Shown here: piece after piece, positions 29,803 through 38,781 of the stretch
Layout of the letters: each line of letters starts with the position of its first letter
Numbering within the stretch: position 1 is the first letter of the stretch
Assembly (NCBI RefSeq): GCF_022347725.1
Contig: NZ_JAKRGB010000013.1
Coordinates: forward strand, 85,657-149,656
Direction of reading: 5' to 3'
Source: Ruegeria sp. Ofav3-42
GTDB lineage: Bacteria > Pseudomonadota > Alphaproteobacteria > Rhodobacterales > Rhodobacteraceae
DNA length: 64,000 bases
Program-made: the position numbers and the translations under genes
The notes under the pieces: generated by a model
Databases searched by the model: none
Told to the model about the DNA's origin: nothing
Seen by the model: only the letters and a program-made list of their open reading frames with translations

Positions 29803-31851
29803 TCAAATGCCAAGCACTGTAGAAATATCTCGCCGTTTCTCAGCGGAGGTCAGAAGATTACCTGCCTCTGACGAAATTCGCTTAGCGACCTCATGAACGC
29901 CCTTGTCTAACGAATTGTCGAGTATAGTTTCAGCGGATCGAACGAGATCGGCAGCTTTACTGCGAATTAGATGAGTTTCGATGATTTCATCCTGAAGGCC
30001 AATCGAAGGAATAGGCAGCAACAGTTCTGCCAATTGTTCACTATCCATAGTCACATTCGTTGCACCGCACATAAGCGGCACAAGTGCTTGTTCTTTCGTC
30101 GCCTCCAAAAGAAGATGAATGTACCGAGGCCGCACTTTGTGTTTAGGGTCGACAAAAAGCGCGCACATCGTGTTGGCTAAAGCAAACTTCCCATTTTCAT
30201 AATGCAGTCTTTTGATATCTGCCTTGCCATGTCCGGCGGATGAGACCAGCGGAACACAAACGGCTTCGCCTTCAAAATCCCAGTGGTCTGAGGATTTTCG
30301 GGCTTCCGCCGGTACGACAAGCACATATTCGCCGGGAGGCGTTGCCATGTTAGGAGACAACCCTTTTTTGATTGAACAAAAGTCGCCTAACTTCATGAGA
30401 TCAATTCCGACTTTGTGGGTGATACGATTTGGCAAATCGTGCCAGCGCCCGAGCAAGTGGAAATTCCGCCCTCCAAGGAGCTCCTTTTTGTGTACACGGT
30501 ACGCAGTTACTTCGTCACGAATATCCTGCCACTCTGTCCCCTTCAATAAACTCGAAAAATACCTTTTAAGCGCCGATTTTGCAGCTGGAAGTTGGGAGCC
30601 ATCAACTCGTTCTCTAGTGTCAGTCTGTGAGAAGCCATCGTTCTCAATCTCCACAAACAACACATCGGAGGCATGCTTTGCGAGCGATCTATCGATGATC
30701 AAAATATGCGTCTTAACACTTGCGTAGGGCTTAAAAACACCGTGAGGAAGAGTTACATCCGCCACAAGGTAGCAATCTTGAATGAGTTTAGTACGTAGCT
30801 GCTTATAGGCACTTTGCCCAACAAAGCTGACCCCCTCAGGCACCACAACTGCGGCACGGCCATTCGGATTGAGATGCTCGATAATGTAGTCCAAAAAAAG
30901 TACTTCGCTACGTTTAGATTGTACCTGAAAACGCGTGTGAGGCTTAATCCCACCTTTTGGCGTCATGAATGGTGGATTAGCCAAGATCACATCGGCAGTG
31001 TCGTTCCACAATGCATCATTGGTGAGGGTATCGTATTCTTGCACTTTAGGGCTGGCAAAACCGTGAAGGTACAAGTTGACTAAGCTTAAGCGAACCATGT
31101 CCGGGGAAATATCGTAACCCGTAATGTTGTTGGCCAACGCGCGTCGATCCTCGGAAGACAGAAGGTCACCACTAAATCTTTGCGGATGCTCCAAACCAAG
31201 TTCAGTGACGTCATTAACCTCATCTATGTGTTCGTCTGGCCCAGCATCCGAGGAGTTCATTTTCAAGATGTGCTTGTAGGCCGAAATTAGGAAACCCGCC
31301 GTGCCGCAGGCTGGATCAAGGATCACCTCGTTTTTCTGTGGGTCAATGATCTCGACCATGAAATCGATGATATGGCGTGGAGTGCGAAACTGACCCGCAT
31401 CGCCCTGACTTCCAAGGACGGAAAGGAGGTATTCAAAGGCGTCGCCCAAACGCTCACTATGATCGTAGATAAAGCCGTTGATCTCGCGCAGGAAGGACCT
31501 TAGCGTTTCGGGATCGCGGTAAGGCAGATAAGCGTTGCGGAAAATTTGCCTGAATAGCGCAGGAAGACCGTCATTCTCGACCATCTTGGTCAGCGCTTCG
31601 GAATAGGTGTTGAGCATATCCTGTCCGGTCACGCCGGGGGCGACCAGTTTGGACCAGCGGAACTTCTCATACTCGCCTGTGAAAAAGGTCGGGTTACCGC
31701 CCATCTCCTCGGCCTCAAGGTCCATATCGTCCATAAACTTGTAGATTAGCGCGACGGTGATCTGTTCTACTTGGCTTTTCGGATCGGGGACCTTGCCCAC
31801 GAGGATGTCGCGGCAAGTATCAATTCTTCTTTTTGTTTCGGCGTCGAGCAT
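29803..31851 (-). CDS. hsdM: Type I restriction-modification methyltransferase fused to a half specificity subunit (HsdM-HsdS)
   Basis: A 682-aa N6-adenine methyltransferase. Seen: HsdM N-terminal helical domain (residues 1-150), SAM motif I in VILDPACGTAGFL, catalytic motif IV in ILANPPFMTPKGG, then from about residue 490 a region with the look of one target-recognition domain of HsdS (LGDFCSIKKGLSP...LVVPAEAR...LLLPIPSIGLQDEI and a following helix). A normal HsdM is about 500 aa and HsdS has two such domains, so this is a methylase-specificity fusion with one half-site. It lies 12 bases downstream of hsdR; there is no separate hsdS. A dimer would be expected to recognise a symmetric split site. 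Confidence 0.88.
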   Translation of the reverse strand: MLDAETKRRIDTCRDILVGKVPDPKSQVEQITVALIYKFMDDMDLEAEEMGGNPTFFTGEYEKFRWSKLVAPGVTGQDMLNTYSEALTKMVENDGLPALFRQIFRNAYLPYRDPETLRSFLREINGFIYDHSERLGDAFEYLLSVLGSQGDAGQFRTPRHIIDFMVEIIDPQKNEVILDPACGTAGFLISAYKHILKMNSSDAGPDEHIDEVNDVTELGLEHPQRFSGDLLSSEDRRALANNITGYDISPDMVRLSLVNLYLHGFASPKVQEYDTLTNDALWNDTADVILANPPFMTPKGGIKPHTRFQVQSKRSEVLFLDYIIEHLNPNGRAAVVVPEGVSFVGQSAYKQLRTKLIQDCYLVADVTLPHGVFKPYASVKTHILIIDRSLAKHASDVLFVEIENDGFSQTDTRERVDGSQLPAAKSALKRYFSSLLKGTEWQDIRDEVTAYRVHKKELLGGRNFHLLGRWHDLPNRITHKVGIDLMKLGDFCSIKKGLSPNMATPPGEYVLVVPAEARKSSDHWDFEGEAVCVPLVSSAGHGKADIKRLHYENGKFALANTMCALFVDPKHKVRPRYIHLLLEATKEQALVPLMCGATNVTMDSEQLAELLLPIPSIGLQDEIIETHLIRSKAADLVRSAETILDNSLDKGVHEVAKRISSEAGNLLTSAEKRRDISTVLGI

Positions 31852-31863
31852 TGGGTTCTTTCA

Positions 31864-34410
31864 TCACATGAACGGGTTCAAGGACACATAGTCCTTGATG
31901 TATTCGGGTATGCGTTTGCGCCACTCTTTGGGGACGTCCTTGAGGTCGCGCGTCGTGAAAGTGGGATTTACATTGAGGTCCGCGAACTGGCCAGCGTCGA
32001 TCTTGGCGCGAACATGGGCATCTCGGATGTATGCCTCGAAGAAATAGCGCATCTCGCGGATGTGGTCGCCTTCTTCAGGCTGTTGATCGATTAGGAAGTT
32101 TTGGAATTCATCCTCGACCAGCTCAGATTTACTCTTAAACTTGGGAATGAAGCCGAACGCCTTTTCGATCAACTCGCGAACAGAGATACGGCGATCTACA
32201 CCTGCAGCACGGCGGAGTTTTTCAAGGTTGTAGAACTCGTTCGGTTTGTCGAAGATTTCTTCAATTACGTGGCGGGTCGCAGCCTCCCAATTCTGCGCTT
32301 CAACAAGCTGCGAAAGCGCGTCATCGCCACGCGCATGTTCTTCGAACTTTCGGAACAGTTCCCGGTCGATCCGCATCCCTTCCGTGCCGATCTGCGTTTC
32401 CACCTGTGAGACAATATCATCTGGTGCGAAGTGCTCATAGCTGCCGATCCCGCTATGGGTGGTGTTATTCTCACCGCCTTCGTACCCTGTCGTCAGCGGC
32501 ATAGTGGGAGGCGGTGGAAGCGTCAATTCCTCATCGTATTGGAATTTTTCCTCGAAGTACTCGCAATTCGCGAAGAAGTCGAAGAGCCGGAAGGTGTCTT
32601 TTGGGGCATCGCCAAGGGCGGCTTTTTGGGCAGGGTCGAACATTTCCGCTACAAAGTTATGCTTACGCGTTCCCCGTCCTTTGATTTGAACGAAGTCTGA
32701 AGGCGAAAACACTGGCCGCATCAGGGCGAGGTTCAACAAGTCAGGGCAATCGTATCCTGTGGTCATCATGCCTACGGTGACGCAAACCCGAGCCTTGCAG
32801 GTGCGGTAGTTTTCCAAGAACCCGCTATGGCCACCAAGGTTGTTGTTGGCAAAGTTCACGGTCATGCGCTGGGCGTCGGTGACGTGGCTCGTTACCTGCA
32901 TAGCAAAATCAGAGTTGTATCGTCCCGGCCAAAGCTGATCGGCCATTTCATTGAGGACTTGGGTGATTTTGGCGGCGTGGTTTTGGCTAACTGAGAAAGC
33001 GATGGTCTTGCCAAATTCACCTGAGATCGGATCACGCAACCCGTACTCCAAGAGTGTCTTGCAGAAAGCTAAATTGGTTGCCTCGGCGAAGAACTTCTTC
33101 TCGAAATCTCTCCCCGCGAACGCTTCCTTGACTTCGTTCCCATCTTTGTCGGTTGTCTCAATGACAAATCCTTCATCCGAAAGGAGCTGAGTAGTAACAC
33201 CGGTGCGAGCATCAACGACATAGGGGTTGATGAGAAAACCATCTCGCACCCCGTCAATGAGCGAGTAGCGGAAGGTCGGATCACCTGAAGCACAACCAAA
33301 TGTGCGGTAAGTGTCGAGCATCATGCGACGCTCAGTTTCGCGTGGGTCTCGAGTGGAACCGTCCTTCTTCCCGCCCTTTAGGTAGTCACGTGGAGTGGCG
33401 GTAAGCCCAAGCTTGTAACCAATGAAATACTCGAAGACTGCTCGTGCGTTGCCACCGATTGATCGATGGGCTTCATCGGAAATGACAAGATCAAAATCTG
33501 TCGGAGCAAATTTGTGCCTGAACTTATCGTTGAACAATAATGATTGAACCGTTGTGACGACGATGTCAGCCTTTCGCCAATCGTCCTTTTGCTCTTTGTA
33601 GATCACTGAAGTGAAATCGTTTTTCAAGTATTCCTTGAAAGCCTTGTCAGCCTGCACTTCCAATTCAAGGCGGTCAACGAGGAACAAAACGCGCTTTGCG
33701 TTTCTCGTTTTCAAAAACATTTTGATGAGCGCAGCAGAGGTAAGGGTCTTGCCAGTCCCCGTCGCCATCTCGAATAGGAAGCGCGTTGCACCGGTTTTTG
33801 CCGCCTCCTGAACGCTCCTGACGGCCCCGAGTTGGTAATTTCTCAAAAATCTTAGCTTGTTCTTTTCGACAAAGCCCACCCGCTCTGCTTCAGCTCGCCA
33901 CGCGGCCTCCTGTGCATAACCGGGCATTTGAGTTAGTGCGATGTAGTCTTCCGCAACGTGCTCGCTCGCCAAGCGCTCCGCATCAGGCTCAAACTGATAG
34001 TGATGTCCGATTTCGTTTAGCGCTGGAAATGTTGTAATTACAGTAGGGTTTCCTTGCCTCAAGTCCCAGAGGTAGTGGATGTTCCCATTGCTGAGGATCA
34101 CAAATCGAGCATCTTGTGACCGTGCGTAACGTCTGGCTTGCTCCTTTCCGACCAATGGGTTTTTGTCCTCGGACTTTGCCTCAAGAACTAACAGTGGCTT
34201 TCCATCACCATCCAAGAGCAAAAAATCAACAAATCCGTTAGTGGTTTTCTCTAAATCATCACCAAGGCGATCAAGATCATCCTGAGAGATTTTTATATTG
34301 GGCTCTAAAACAATGTTCGCCGTGCCGTTCTCGTCATCAAAAAACCGCCAACCTGCGCTCTCTAAAAGCCTATTTATCTTTATCCTGGCAGTGGCCTCCT
34401 TGTTCGCCAA
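31864..34410 (-). CDS. hsdR: Type I restriction enzyme R subunit
   Basis: ATP-dependent DNA translocase and nuclease (848 aa). Seen: N-terminal PD-(D/E)xK nuclease region (VDFLLLD...LLVLEAKSE), helicase Walker A EMATGTGKTLTSAALI, DEAH box LVISDEAHRSIGG, motif VI-like QIKGRGTRKHN, and a helical C-terminal domain of the EcoEI/EcoKI-R type that binds the methylase. It is the first gene of the two-gene system. Base composition is visibly more AT-rich than the core genes, as expected for a transferred defence locus. Function: cuts unmethylated incoming DNA together with the fused HsdM-HsdS. Confidence 0.93.
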   Translation of the reverse strand: MANKEATARIKINRLLESAGWRFFDDENGTANIVLEPNIKISQDDLDRLGDDLEKTTNGFVDFLLLDGDGKPLLVLEAKSEDKNPLVGKEQARRYARSQDARFVILSNGNIHYLWDLRQGNPTVITTFPALNEIGHHYQFEPDAERLASEHVAEDYIALTQMPGYAQEAAWRAEAERVGFVEKNKLRFLRNYQLGAVRSVQEAAKTGATRFLFEMATGTGKTLTSAALIKMFLKTRNAKRVLFLVDRLELEVQADKAFKEYLKNDFTSVIYKEQKDDWRKADIVVTTVQSLLFNDKFRHKFAPTDFDLVISDEAHRSIGGNARAVFEYFIGYKLGLTATPRDYLKGGKKDGSTRDPRETERRMMLDTYRTFGCASGDPTFRYSLIDGVRDGFLINPYVVDARTGVTTQLLSDEGFVIETTDKDGNEVKEAFAGRDFEKKFFAEATNLAFCKTLLEYGLRDPISGEFGKTIAFSVSQNHAAKITQVLNEMADQLWPGRYNSDFAMQVTSHVTDAQRMTVNFANNNLGGHSGFLENYRTCKARVCVTVGMMTTGYDCPDLLNLALMRPVFSPSDFVQIKGRGTRKHNFVAEMFDPAQKAALGDAPKDTFRLFDFFANCEYFEEKFQYDEELTLPPPPTMPLTTGYEGGENNTTHSGIGSYEHFAPDDIVSQVETQIGTEGMRIDRELFRKFEEHARGDDALSQLVEAQNWEAATRHVIEEIFDKPNEFYNLEKLRRAAGVDRRISVRELIEKAFGFIPKFKSKSELVEDEFQNFLIDQQPEEGDHIREMRYFFEAYIRDAHVRAKIDAGQFADLNVNPTFTTRDLKDVPKEWRKRIPEYIKDYVSLNPFM

Positions 34411-34662
34411 ACCAGCACTCCCTTCTAATATTTATTTATTAATTTCAATCTTTTAGACGAAATTTAATGTGATCGTCCAAAGAGTGATTTCATGAGAGAC
34501 AACAATGATCACATCAATCAACAAAGTGCAATCGCCCTGACATACAGATGGTTAGGTATGGGATAATGTGACCCACCTCTGGCAAGTAAGAACGACGCCA
34601 AACTACGATGGCCAACAGGATGCGACCATCAATGCCGGGAGATTACATCGGAGCCGTGAACC

Positions 34663-34893
34663 TCACACTATCCACGGCGCTGCCTTTTCGACAAGGGTTG
34701 CCCCCCATTGGCGATTTGTTCCGTGATCCGTGGACTTGGGGGAGGTGCCGCCCGATTTCATACCAGTGGCTGGACGACCCTTCCTGCCTGACATGGACCC
34801 CTTCAAGGGTGTCAGAGGCAACTGACCATTCGCCCTTCGGATCGCGTTGGTCTTTGACAGAAAGTCTGGACCTGTTGATCTACGTCTCGGCAT
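34663..34893 (-). CDS. Hypothetical small basic protein, element cargo
   Basis: A 76-aa very basic protein rich in Gly, Arg, Lys and Pro (LTPLKGSMSGRKGRPATGMK), with no hydrophobic core and so probably disordered or nucleic-acid binding. Its ATG lies inside the end of the preceding zinc-finger gene (14-base overlap), which continues the chain of overlapping genes here. It could be the decayed N-terminus of a longer phage-like protein, since it ends abruptly; coding status is uncertain. Confidence 0.4.
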   Translation of the reverse strand: MPRRRSTGPDFLSKTNAIRRANGQLPLTPLKGSMSGRKGRPATGMKSGGTSPKSTDHGTNRQWGATLVEKAAPWIV

Positions 34894-35488
34894 TTCGTTT
34901 CTCCCATCTCCGCTCCCTGATCTTACTCAGGCGCTGCTGATAGCTTCCCCAATCCCCGTTCTTTGTCACTCGCCTATGAAATCTGTGACTGCCCACACGA
35001 CACCCGTCAGAGCAGAAGAAATGCGCCTCACGGGTCGGCTGGAAGAGTTGCAGGCAATACCGACACGGTCGCTCGTCCATTGGAATGTCCCGCATGTGAG
35101 GGAAAGATTTCTGGGTCGCGAGCACCCTGCGAACAAACTGCATCCGCCAATATCGACGCCGCTGCCGCGATGCCGGGTCGTCGCCCGGCTGGAATATCTT
35201 ACTGCGCCAATAGCCTGTGGGGTCGAAACGCTCAGGCTCGGGACGGTATAGATCGAACCCAAACGAAGGGCCGGGACCACCCAGTGTCATCGCAATAAAA
35301 CTTTGCCAGCCACACCCGCCCTTCTCCGCATTCGACGCGCTTTCTGGCCAGAACGTAGGGTACCCGGCGTAGGTCAGACGGTGCAGGTTCTTACCCTCGT
35401 GGTAGCCACCTGTTCGGTGATGCCGGTTGATCGACCGGGGCTGCTTTTCATCGTTCAGATAGGTCCAGCCACGGATGTATTGCGTCAC
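34880..35488 (-). CDS. Hypothetical protein with CxxC...CxxxC zinc finger
   Basis: A 202-aa basic protein. Residues about 142-165 hold a treble-clef-like zinc finger: RPCRYCLQLF, then FFCSDGCRVGSHRFH, that is Cys-x2-Cys, a 14-residue gap, Cys-x3-Cys and nearby His. The N-terminal half is rich in Tyr, Trp and Gly (GGCGWQSFIAMTLGGPGPSF) and not recognised. Overlaps its upstream neighbour by four bases. Likely a nucleic-acid-binding accessory protein of an integrated element; no known function. Confidence 0.6.
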   Translation of the reverse strand: MTQYIRGWTYLNDEKQPRSINRHHRTGGYHEGKNLHRLTYAGYPTFWPESASNAEKGGCGWQSFIAMTLGGPGPSFGFDLYRPEPERFDPTGYWRSKIFQPGDDPASRQRRRYWRMQFVRRVLATQKSFPHMRDIPMDERPCRYCLQLFQPTREAHFFCSDGCRVGSHRFHRRVTKNGDWGSYQQRLSKIRERRWEKRNAET

Positions 35489-35676
35489 ACCGACCCCCCT
35501 TGAGTGAGGTTTTTGTCGTTGTCTTTTGCCTCTGCAATCAGGTCATCCGCACTGTCAGGGTACGCCCGGCGCAGGCGATTGATCGCACGCTTGTCACCCT
35601 TTGCGGCCAGCTTTGCCAGCACCCGAGTAGCCTTTGGTTCGAAGGCCCTCAACATCTTGTATGCGTCAGCCATCAT
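35485..35676 (-). CDS. Hypothetical small helical protein
   Basis: A 63-aa charged helical protein (FEPKATRVLAKLAAKGDKRA, then LRRAYPDSADDLIAEAKD). Start codons in frame are TTG 35685, ATG 35676 and ATG 35673; ATG 35676 is chosen, giving an 11-base overlap with the gene before. It overlaps the next gene by four bases. The repeated helix pattern resembles a short Armadillo/HEAT-like hairpin but is too small to assign. Part of the overlapping small-gene chain. Confidence 0.5.
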   Translation of the reverse strand: MMADAYKMLRAFEPKATRVLAKLAAKGDKRAINRLRRAYPDSADDLIAEAKDNDKNLTQGGSV

Positions 35677-36043
35677 CTTTCCCAATCACTCGCTGGCGGT
35701 GGCGCTTCAGGGTGTTGATCGCCTCGGCACGCCTGATCGGACCAAACGGATCATCTCCACCAGACGCGCTTCGATACCCCAATCGGCGGGCAGCAATATT
35801 TCGCTCCTTACTGATCAACTCATCGCGTATTCGGAGGGCAGGCGTAGCCTTGCTGATGATCGTCGCCGTTGCCACAGCAGCACCAACACGGGTCTGCGCA
35901 TCTTGATTAGGATCGCGAGCAAAGGACGCAGTGATCTGGGCCATCTCTCCGATCATGTCCAAAACACCGTTGATGTCATGCGCCGGGTCAGGCTGGTCAT
36001 CGACAACAGTGTTCAGCGCCTCAATCTTCTGGACTTGCGCCAT
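35666..36043 (-). CDS. Hypothetical protein, element cargo
   Basis: A 125-aa protein. N-terminal 40 residues are acidic; the middle (GAAVATATIISKATPALRIR) is helical; the tail is strongly basic (IRRAEAINTLKRHRQRVIGK). No family recognised. It overlaps both neighbours on the same strand (23 bases with the gene before, 11 with the gene after), showing that the set is one translationally coupled operon. Confidence 0.55.
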   Translation of the reverse strand: MAQVQKIEALNTVVDDQPDPAHDINGVLDMIGEMAQITASFARDPNQDAQTRVGAAVATATIISKATPALRIRDELISKERNIAARRLGYRSASGGDDPFGPIRRAEAINTLKRHRQRVIGKDDG

Positions 36044-36467
36044 CTTTCAACCTCCCCATCTGTTCTTTGGTCCACTCCGATCCACCCTTGGCAAACATCG
36101 GGTGAAGCTCTTCCCAACGCCATTGCATCTTGGTCATCGCGTCGGTTGCCTGACAACACGCATTGCAGGCGTCCAGCACATCGCCACCATCCAGCGCCAT
36201 GGTGCCCGTTTCACCACTGGCCTGCAGGTTCTGCCCAATGTCGTAAAAACGCTGCAGCGCTTGGATTACGTTGTCGTACGCAGTGCCCAGATCAGCCAGT
36301 TTGTAGTGCCCCGGCTCAAGGTCAGGGCTCTCAGACATCTCGTGCACTTTCTGAGCGACAACTGTCTCGTACAGCTCATCTTCGTGACGCTGCAGTTTCA
36401 CATCGTCTAAAAGCCGTTGCACGTCCGCCATGGTCAGAGTGTAATTCGTATCGTCAGCCATGGTCAT
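36021..36467 (-). CDS. Hypothetical acidic protein, element cargo
   Basis: A 148-aa acidic protein. ATG 36467 is chosen because GGAGG stands six bases upstream; ATG 36461 is twelve bases from it. Contents are mainly helical with two Cys and three Trp toward the C-terminus (DACNACCQATDAMTKMQWRW). No known domain. Overlaps the preceding gene by 14 bases and the following by 23. Confidence 0.55.
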   Translation of the reverse strand: MTMADDTNYTLTMADVQRLLDDVKLQRHEDELYETVVAQKVHEMSESPDLEPGHYKLADLGTAYDNVIQALQRFYDIGQNLQASGETGTMALDGGDVLDACNACCQATDAMTKMQWRWEELHPMFAKGGSEWTKEQMGRLKDGASPED

Positions 36468-36915
36468 CCAAATCCTCCAATAGAACAGTGGCACATGCCC
36501 TGCCTTCGATGATTGCAGCCACCACGCCCGGTGCTTTCGTTGGCGAGTGTAGCACGAAAGCAGAGGCGAGTTCGCGCACCACTTCAGCCAGTTCTCGGTG
36601 CTCTTGTCGCCGGAGACGATCCGCCAGTTCGGTGCGGGTTTGCACGTTCTCGGTCAGTTTTCCGACCATTCCGATCACCTCTGCCACGTCACCAGCGTCC
36701 GCAGCATCCCTGACAATATCTGCAAGGCCATCGCCCGATTGGCTCAGCGCGTCCAATATCGGACCCCAATCAACGGCACGGTGGCGGTGCAGCTTTTGAC
36801 GCGCGATGTTGGCAGCTTCACATTTGGTCAGGTGCTCGAAGATAGCGGTCGTGCCTGCAGGGAATTGCTTAGCAAGCGCCCGGTAAGATGCGCCCTCAAG
36901 GTGCGCGTAGGGGGT
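36454..36915 (-). pseudogene. HTH-type small protein, 5'-truncated
   Basis: The reading frame codes from about 36,915 with a helix-turn-helix-like start, LEGASYRALAKQFPAGTTAI followed by FEHLTKCEAANIARQK, then a helical acidic part to the stop at 36454. No ATG, GTG or TTG precedes the helix-turn-helix; the first possible start is TTG 36756, which would remove it. Proteins of this sort usually have a Cys-His segment before the GASYRALAKQF motif, and that part is not found here. The frame runs into the start of the plus-strand TniQ gene, so I infer a junction near 36.91 kb that cut off the 5' end. If TTG 36756 is used, a 100-aa protein is still made. Confidence 0.55.
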
Positions 36916-37902
36916 AAGCGCTCCACACCCGGCCTCGTGCTGTCGGATGCGAACAAAACGCCTACATCGTATTTGTCCCGAGTTGCGGCCCGGAATTTCT
37001 GCTCCAGCATGACGGAACTTTGTCTCGATGTTGGTCTGGACCTGACATTGCTCTCTACCGGAAGCGCAGAATCGCTAAGCCAGGCGGCACAACTGACTGG
37101 TTTACAGTCCGGCTTTTTCGATCACACCGTGATCATCAAAACATCGTCGATGAAGTACTGCGTTGGCGGCGAATCCATGGACACGGAAACTCTGGCACGC
37201 GGGGACGTGAGGGTTTGCCCCAGATGCGTGGCAGACAAGTTGGCGAATGGCGGTGAGATTTGGGAGGTCATCCATCGTCATCATTGGCAGGTTCGCCAGA
37301 TCCAAAGATGCCTGTCGCACGGTTGTTCCCTTTTGAAGTTGAAACCCGAGGTGCAAGGTAACATCCGATTGGATGCGACTTACCTCATCCGCCAGAACAT
37401 TGATCAGATTTTGCACGCGGCCTCACAGTCTTCAACCGCAGAAAGAGCCGATGAAATCGATATCTATTTGTCTCGACGTGTTTACGGCCACAACAGCTCG
37501 CTATGGTGTGATACATTGCCGATCCCGGCTTTGTATCGAGCATCCGAAGCTTTGGGCACCTTGCTCTTGCACGATCGCCATGCTGAACGCCGTTTTCTTT
37601 CCAAAAGCGAACGTCGCAGAGCGTTTTTGCGCGGGTTCCAAGTTTTAGCCGACGGCCCTGAGCGGATCCGCGAAGCGTTGGAACAGTTCACAAGCCGCAA
37701 CCAGCATAACTCAAATGGTCATTCGGCGCCGCAATATGGAGACTTTCATCTGTCTGTAATCCAAGCATTGGGTGCCTCTGTTGCATCGACGTTTGGCGTG
37801 GAAGACATTGACACCAGAAAAGTCAGGCTGTGTGCCTTCCAATGTCCGAGCGGTGAAGGAGGCCAGTTCTCCGAGGCTTTCGTGAGGTGCATTGCAGACT
37901 AA
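36901..37902 (+). CDS. TniQ-family protein (orphan, possibly truncated)
   Basis: About 333 aa from GTG 36901 (GTG 36937 is an alternative). The N-terminus KTPTSYLSRVAARNFCSSMTEL and the zinc-binding region VCPRCVADKLANGG...HHWQVRQIQRCLSHGCSLL are the hallmarks of TniQ, the target-selection partner in Tn5053/Tn7-like transposons. The rest is helical and not recognised. Most TniQ-like proteins I know are longer, and no TniA or TniB gene is near, so this is an orphan or remnant. The reading frame is open further upstream to 36598, but that part overlaps the opposing gene and lacks TniQ character. The start is therefore uncertain. Confidence 0.65.
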   Translation: MRVGGKRSTPGLVLSDANKTPTSYLSRVAARNFCSSMTELCLDVGLDLTLLSTGSAESLSQAAQLTGLQSGFFDHTVIIKTSSMKYCVGGESMDTETLARGDVRVCPRCVADKLANGGEIWEVIHRHHWQVRQIQRCLSHGCSLLKLKPEVQGNIRLDATYLIRQNIDQILHAASQSSTAERADEIDIYLSRRVYGHNSSLWCDTLPIPALYRASEALGTLLLHDRHAERRFLSKSERRRAFLRGFQVLADGPERIREALEQFTSRNQHNSNGHSAPQYGDFHLSVIQALGASVASTFGVEDIDTRKVRLCAFQCPSGEGGQFSEAFVRCIAD

Positions 37903-38244
37903 GTAACTACTGAGGATAGCTGCCGCCTTTTTTAGCGAGCGGCAGCTTCGTCCGCCCACCTGCCACACAACACTGGAACTTGAACGTCCGGAATGTGCGG
38001 TTTTCGACCTGCCGCACAAACGAAAGACCGAAGCTTGATAAACGGCGGGTGTGGGCTCTTGCCAACAGAAGATACCTACCGCAGAGAAGGCCTTCAGAGA
38101 GTCCGAGTGAGCTGATGCGGCACTCTTAATCAATGTCTGCAAGGGTTGACCTTTCCCGCGTTTCAATCATGGAGTGCGAAATCCGCCTGCAACATTTTAA
38201 GCGCTCGGAACTCTCGCTGAATTCTATTTGAAGGGTTTGATTAA
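37903..38244. other. Intergenic relic sequence
   Basis: 342 bases without a convincing gene. The text resembles non-coding remnant sequence that I associate with Roseobacter-group intergenic regions (around 37,980-38,060). A minus-strand frame from 38166 overlaps TniQ and shows no coding character. No ribosome-binding site better than AAGGG precedes the next gene. Confidence 0.4.
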
Positions 38245-38781
38245 ATGAATGACGCATCGCTGGTGCCGACGATCGAAACCGAGCGCCTTCTTCTTCGTGG
38301 CCATCAAGTAAGTGACTTTCATGACAGCGCATCAATGTGGGCTGACAAAGAGGTTGTTGCTCACATATCCGGAGTGCCGTCGACACATGAGCAATCTTGG
38401 TCGCGGCTACTGCGCTATGCCGGTCACTGGCAACTCTTGGGCTTTGGGTATTGGGTCGTTCAATCCAAAGCCGACGGTGATTTCCTGGGCGAGGTTGGCC
38501 TTGCGGACTATCATCGTGATACGGAGCCAACATTGGACGGAAGACCAGAAGCTGGGTGGGTGCTCAGAACCTGCGCTCATGGAAAAGGCTACGCAACCGA
38601 AGCGGTTACCGCGATGATGCATTGGGCTGATACGACTCTATCCTGCACGCATACCTCGGCGATGTTCGATCCTGCATATTCGGCCTCAATCAATGTTGCA
38701 AAAAAGGTCGGTTTCGCGAATGAAGTTTTGGGCCGCTATGGAGATCAAGAAGCACTGTTTATGGAGAGATCTCGGCAATAG
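38245..38781 (+). CDS. GNAT-family N-acetyltransferase (RimJ/RimL-like)
   Basis: A 178-aa acetyltransferase. Seen: the family opening ETERLLLRGHQVSDF, the acetyl-CoA pyrophosphate loop in HGKGYATEAVTAMMHW, and the C-terminal SASINVAKKVGFANE segment, matching RimJ/RimL-type enzymes that acetylate protein N-termini or small molecules. Start is preceded by AAGGG at about nine bases. It stands alone between relic sequences; the substrate is unknown. Confidence 0.85.
   Translation: MNDASLVPTIETERLLLRGHQVSDFHDSASMWADKEVVAHISGVPSTHEQSWSRLLRYAGHWQLLGFGYWVVQSKADGDFLGEVGLADYHRDTEPTLDGRPEAGWVLRTCAHGKGYATEAVTAMMHWADTTLSCTHTSAMFDPAYSASINVAKKVGFANEVLGRYGDQEALFMERSRQ

Noticed and set aside
36072..36084. 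Partial likeness of CACTCCGATCCA to the 3' end of tRNA-Pro as an attachment-site copy
   Set aside because: Only about ten matching bases with a mismatch, inside a coding gene; too short for an att repeat.
35504..36799. 431-codon plus-strand frame over the small-gene chain
   Set aside because: Antisense to five overlapping small genes with ribosome-binding sites and mutual overlaps; Ser/Arg-rich text without domains.
37711..38166. 151-codon minus-strand frame after TniQ
   Set aside because: Overlaps the TniQ coding end and relic sequence; Ser/Arg/Cys-rich with no family resemblance.
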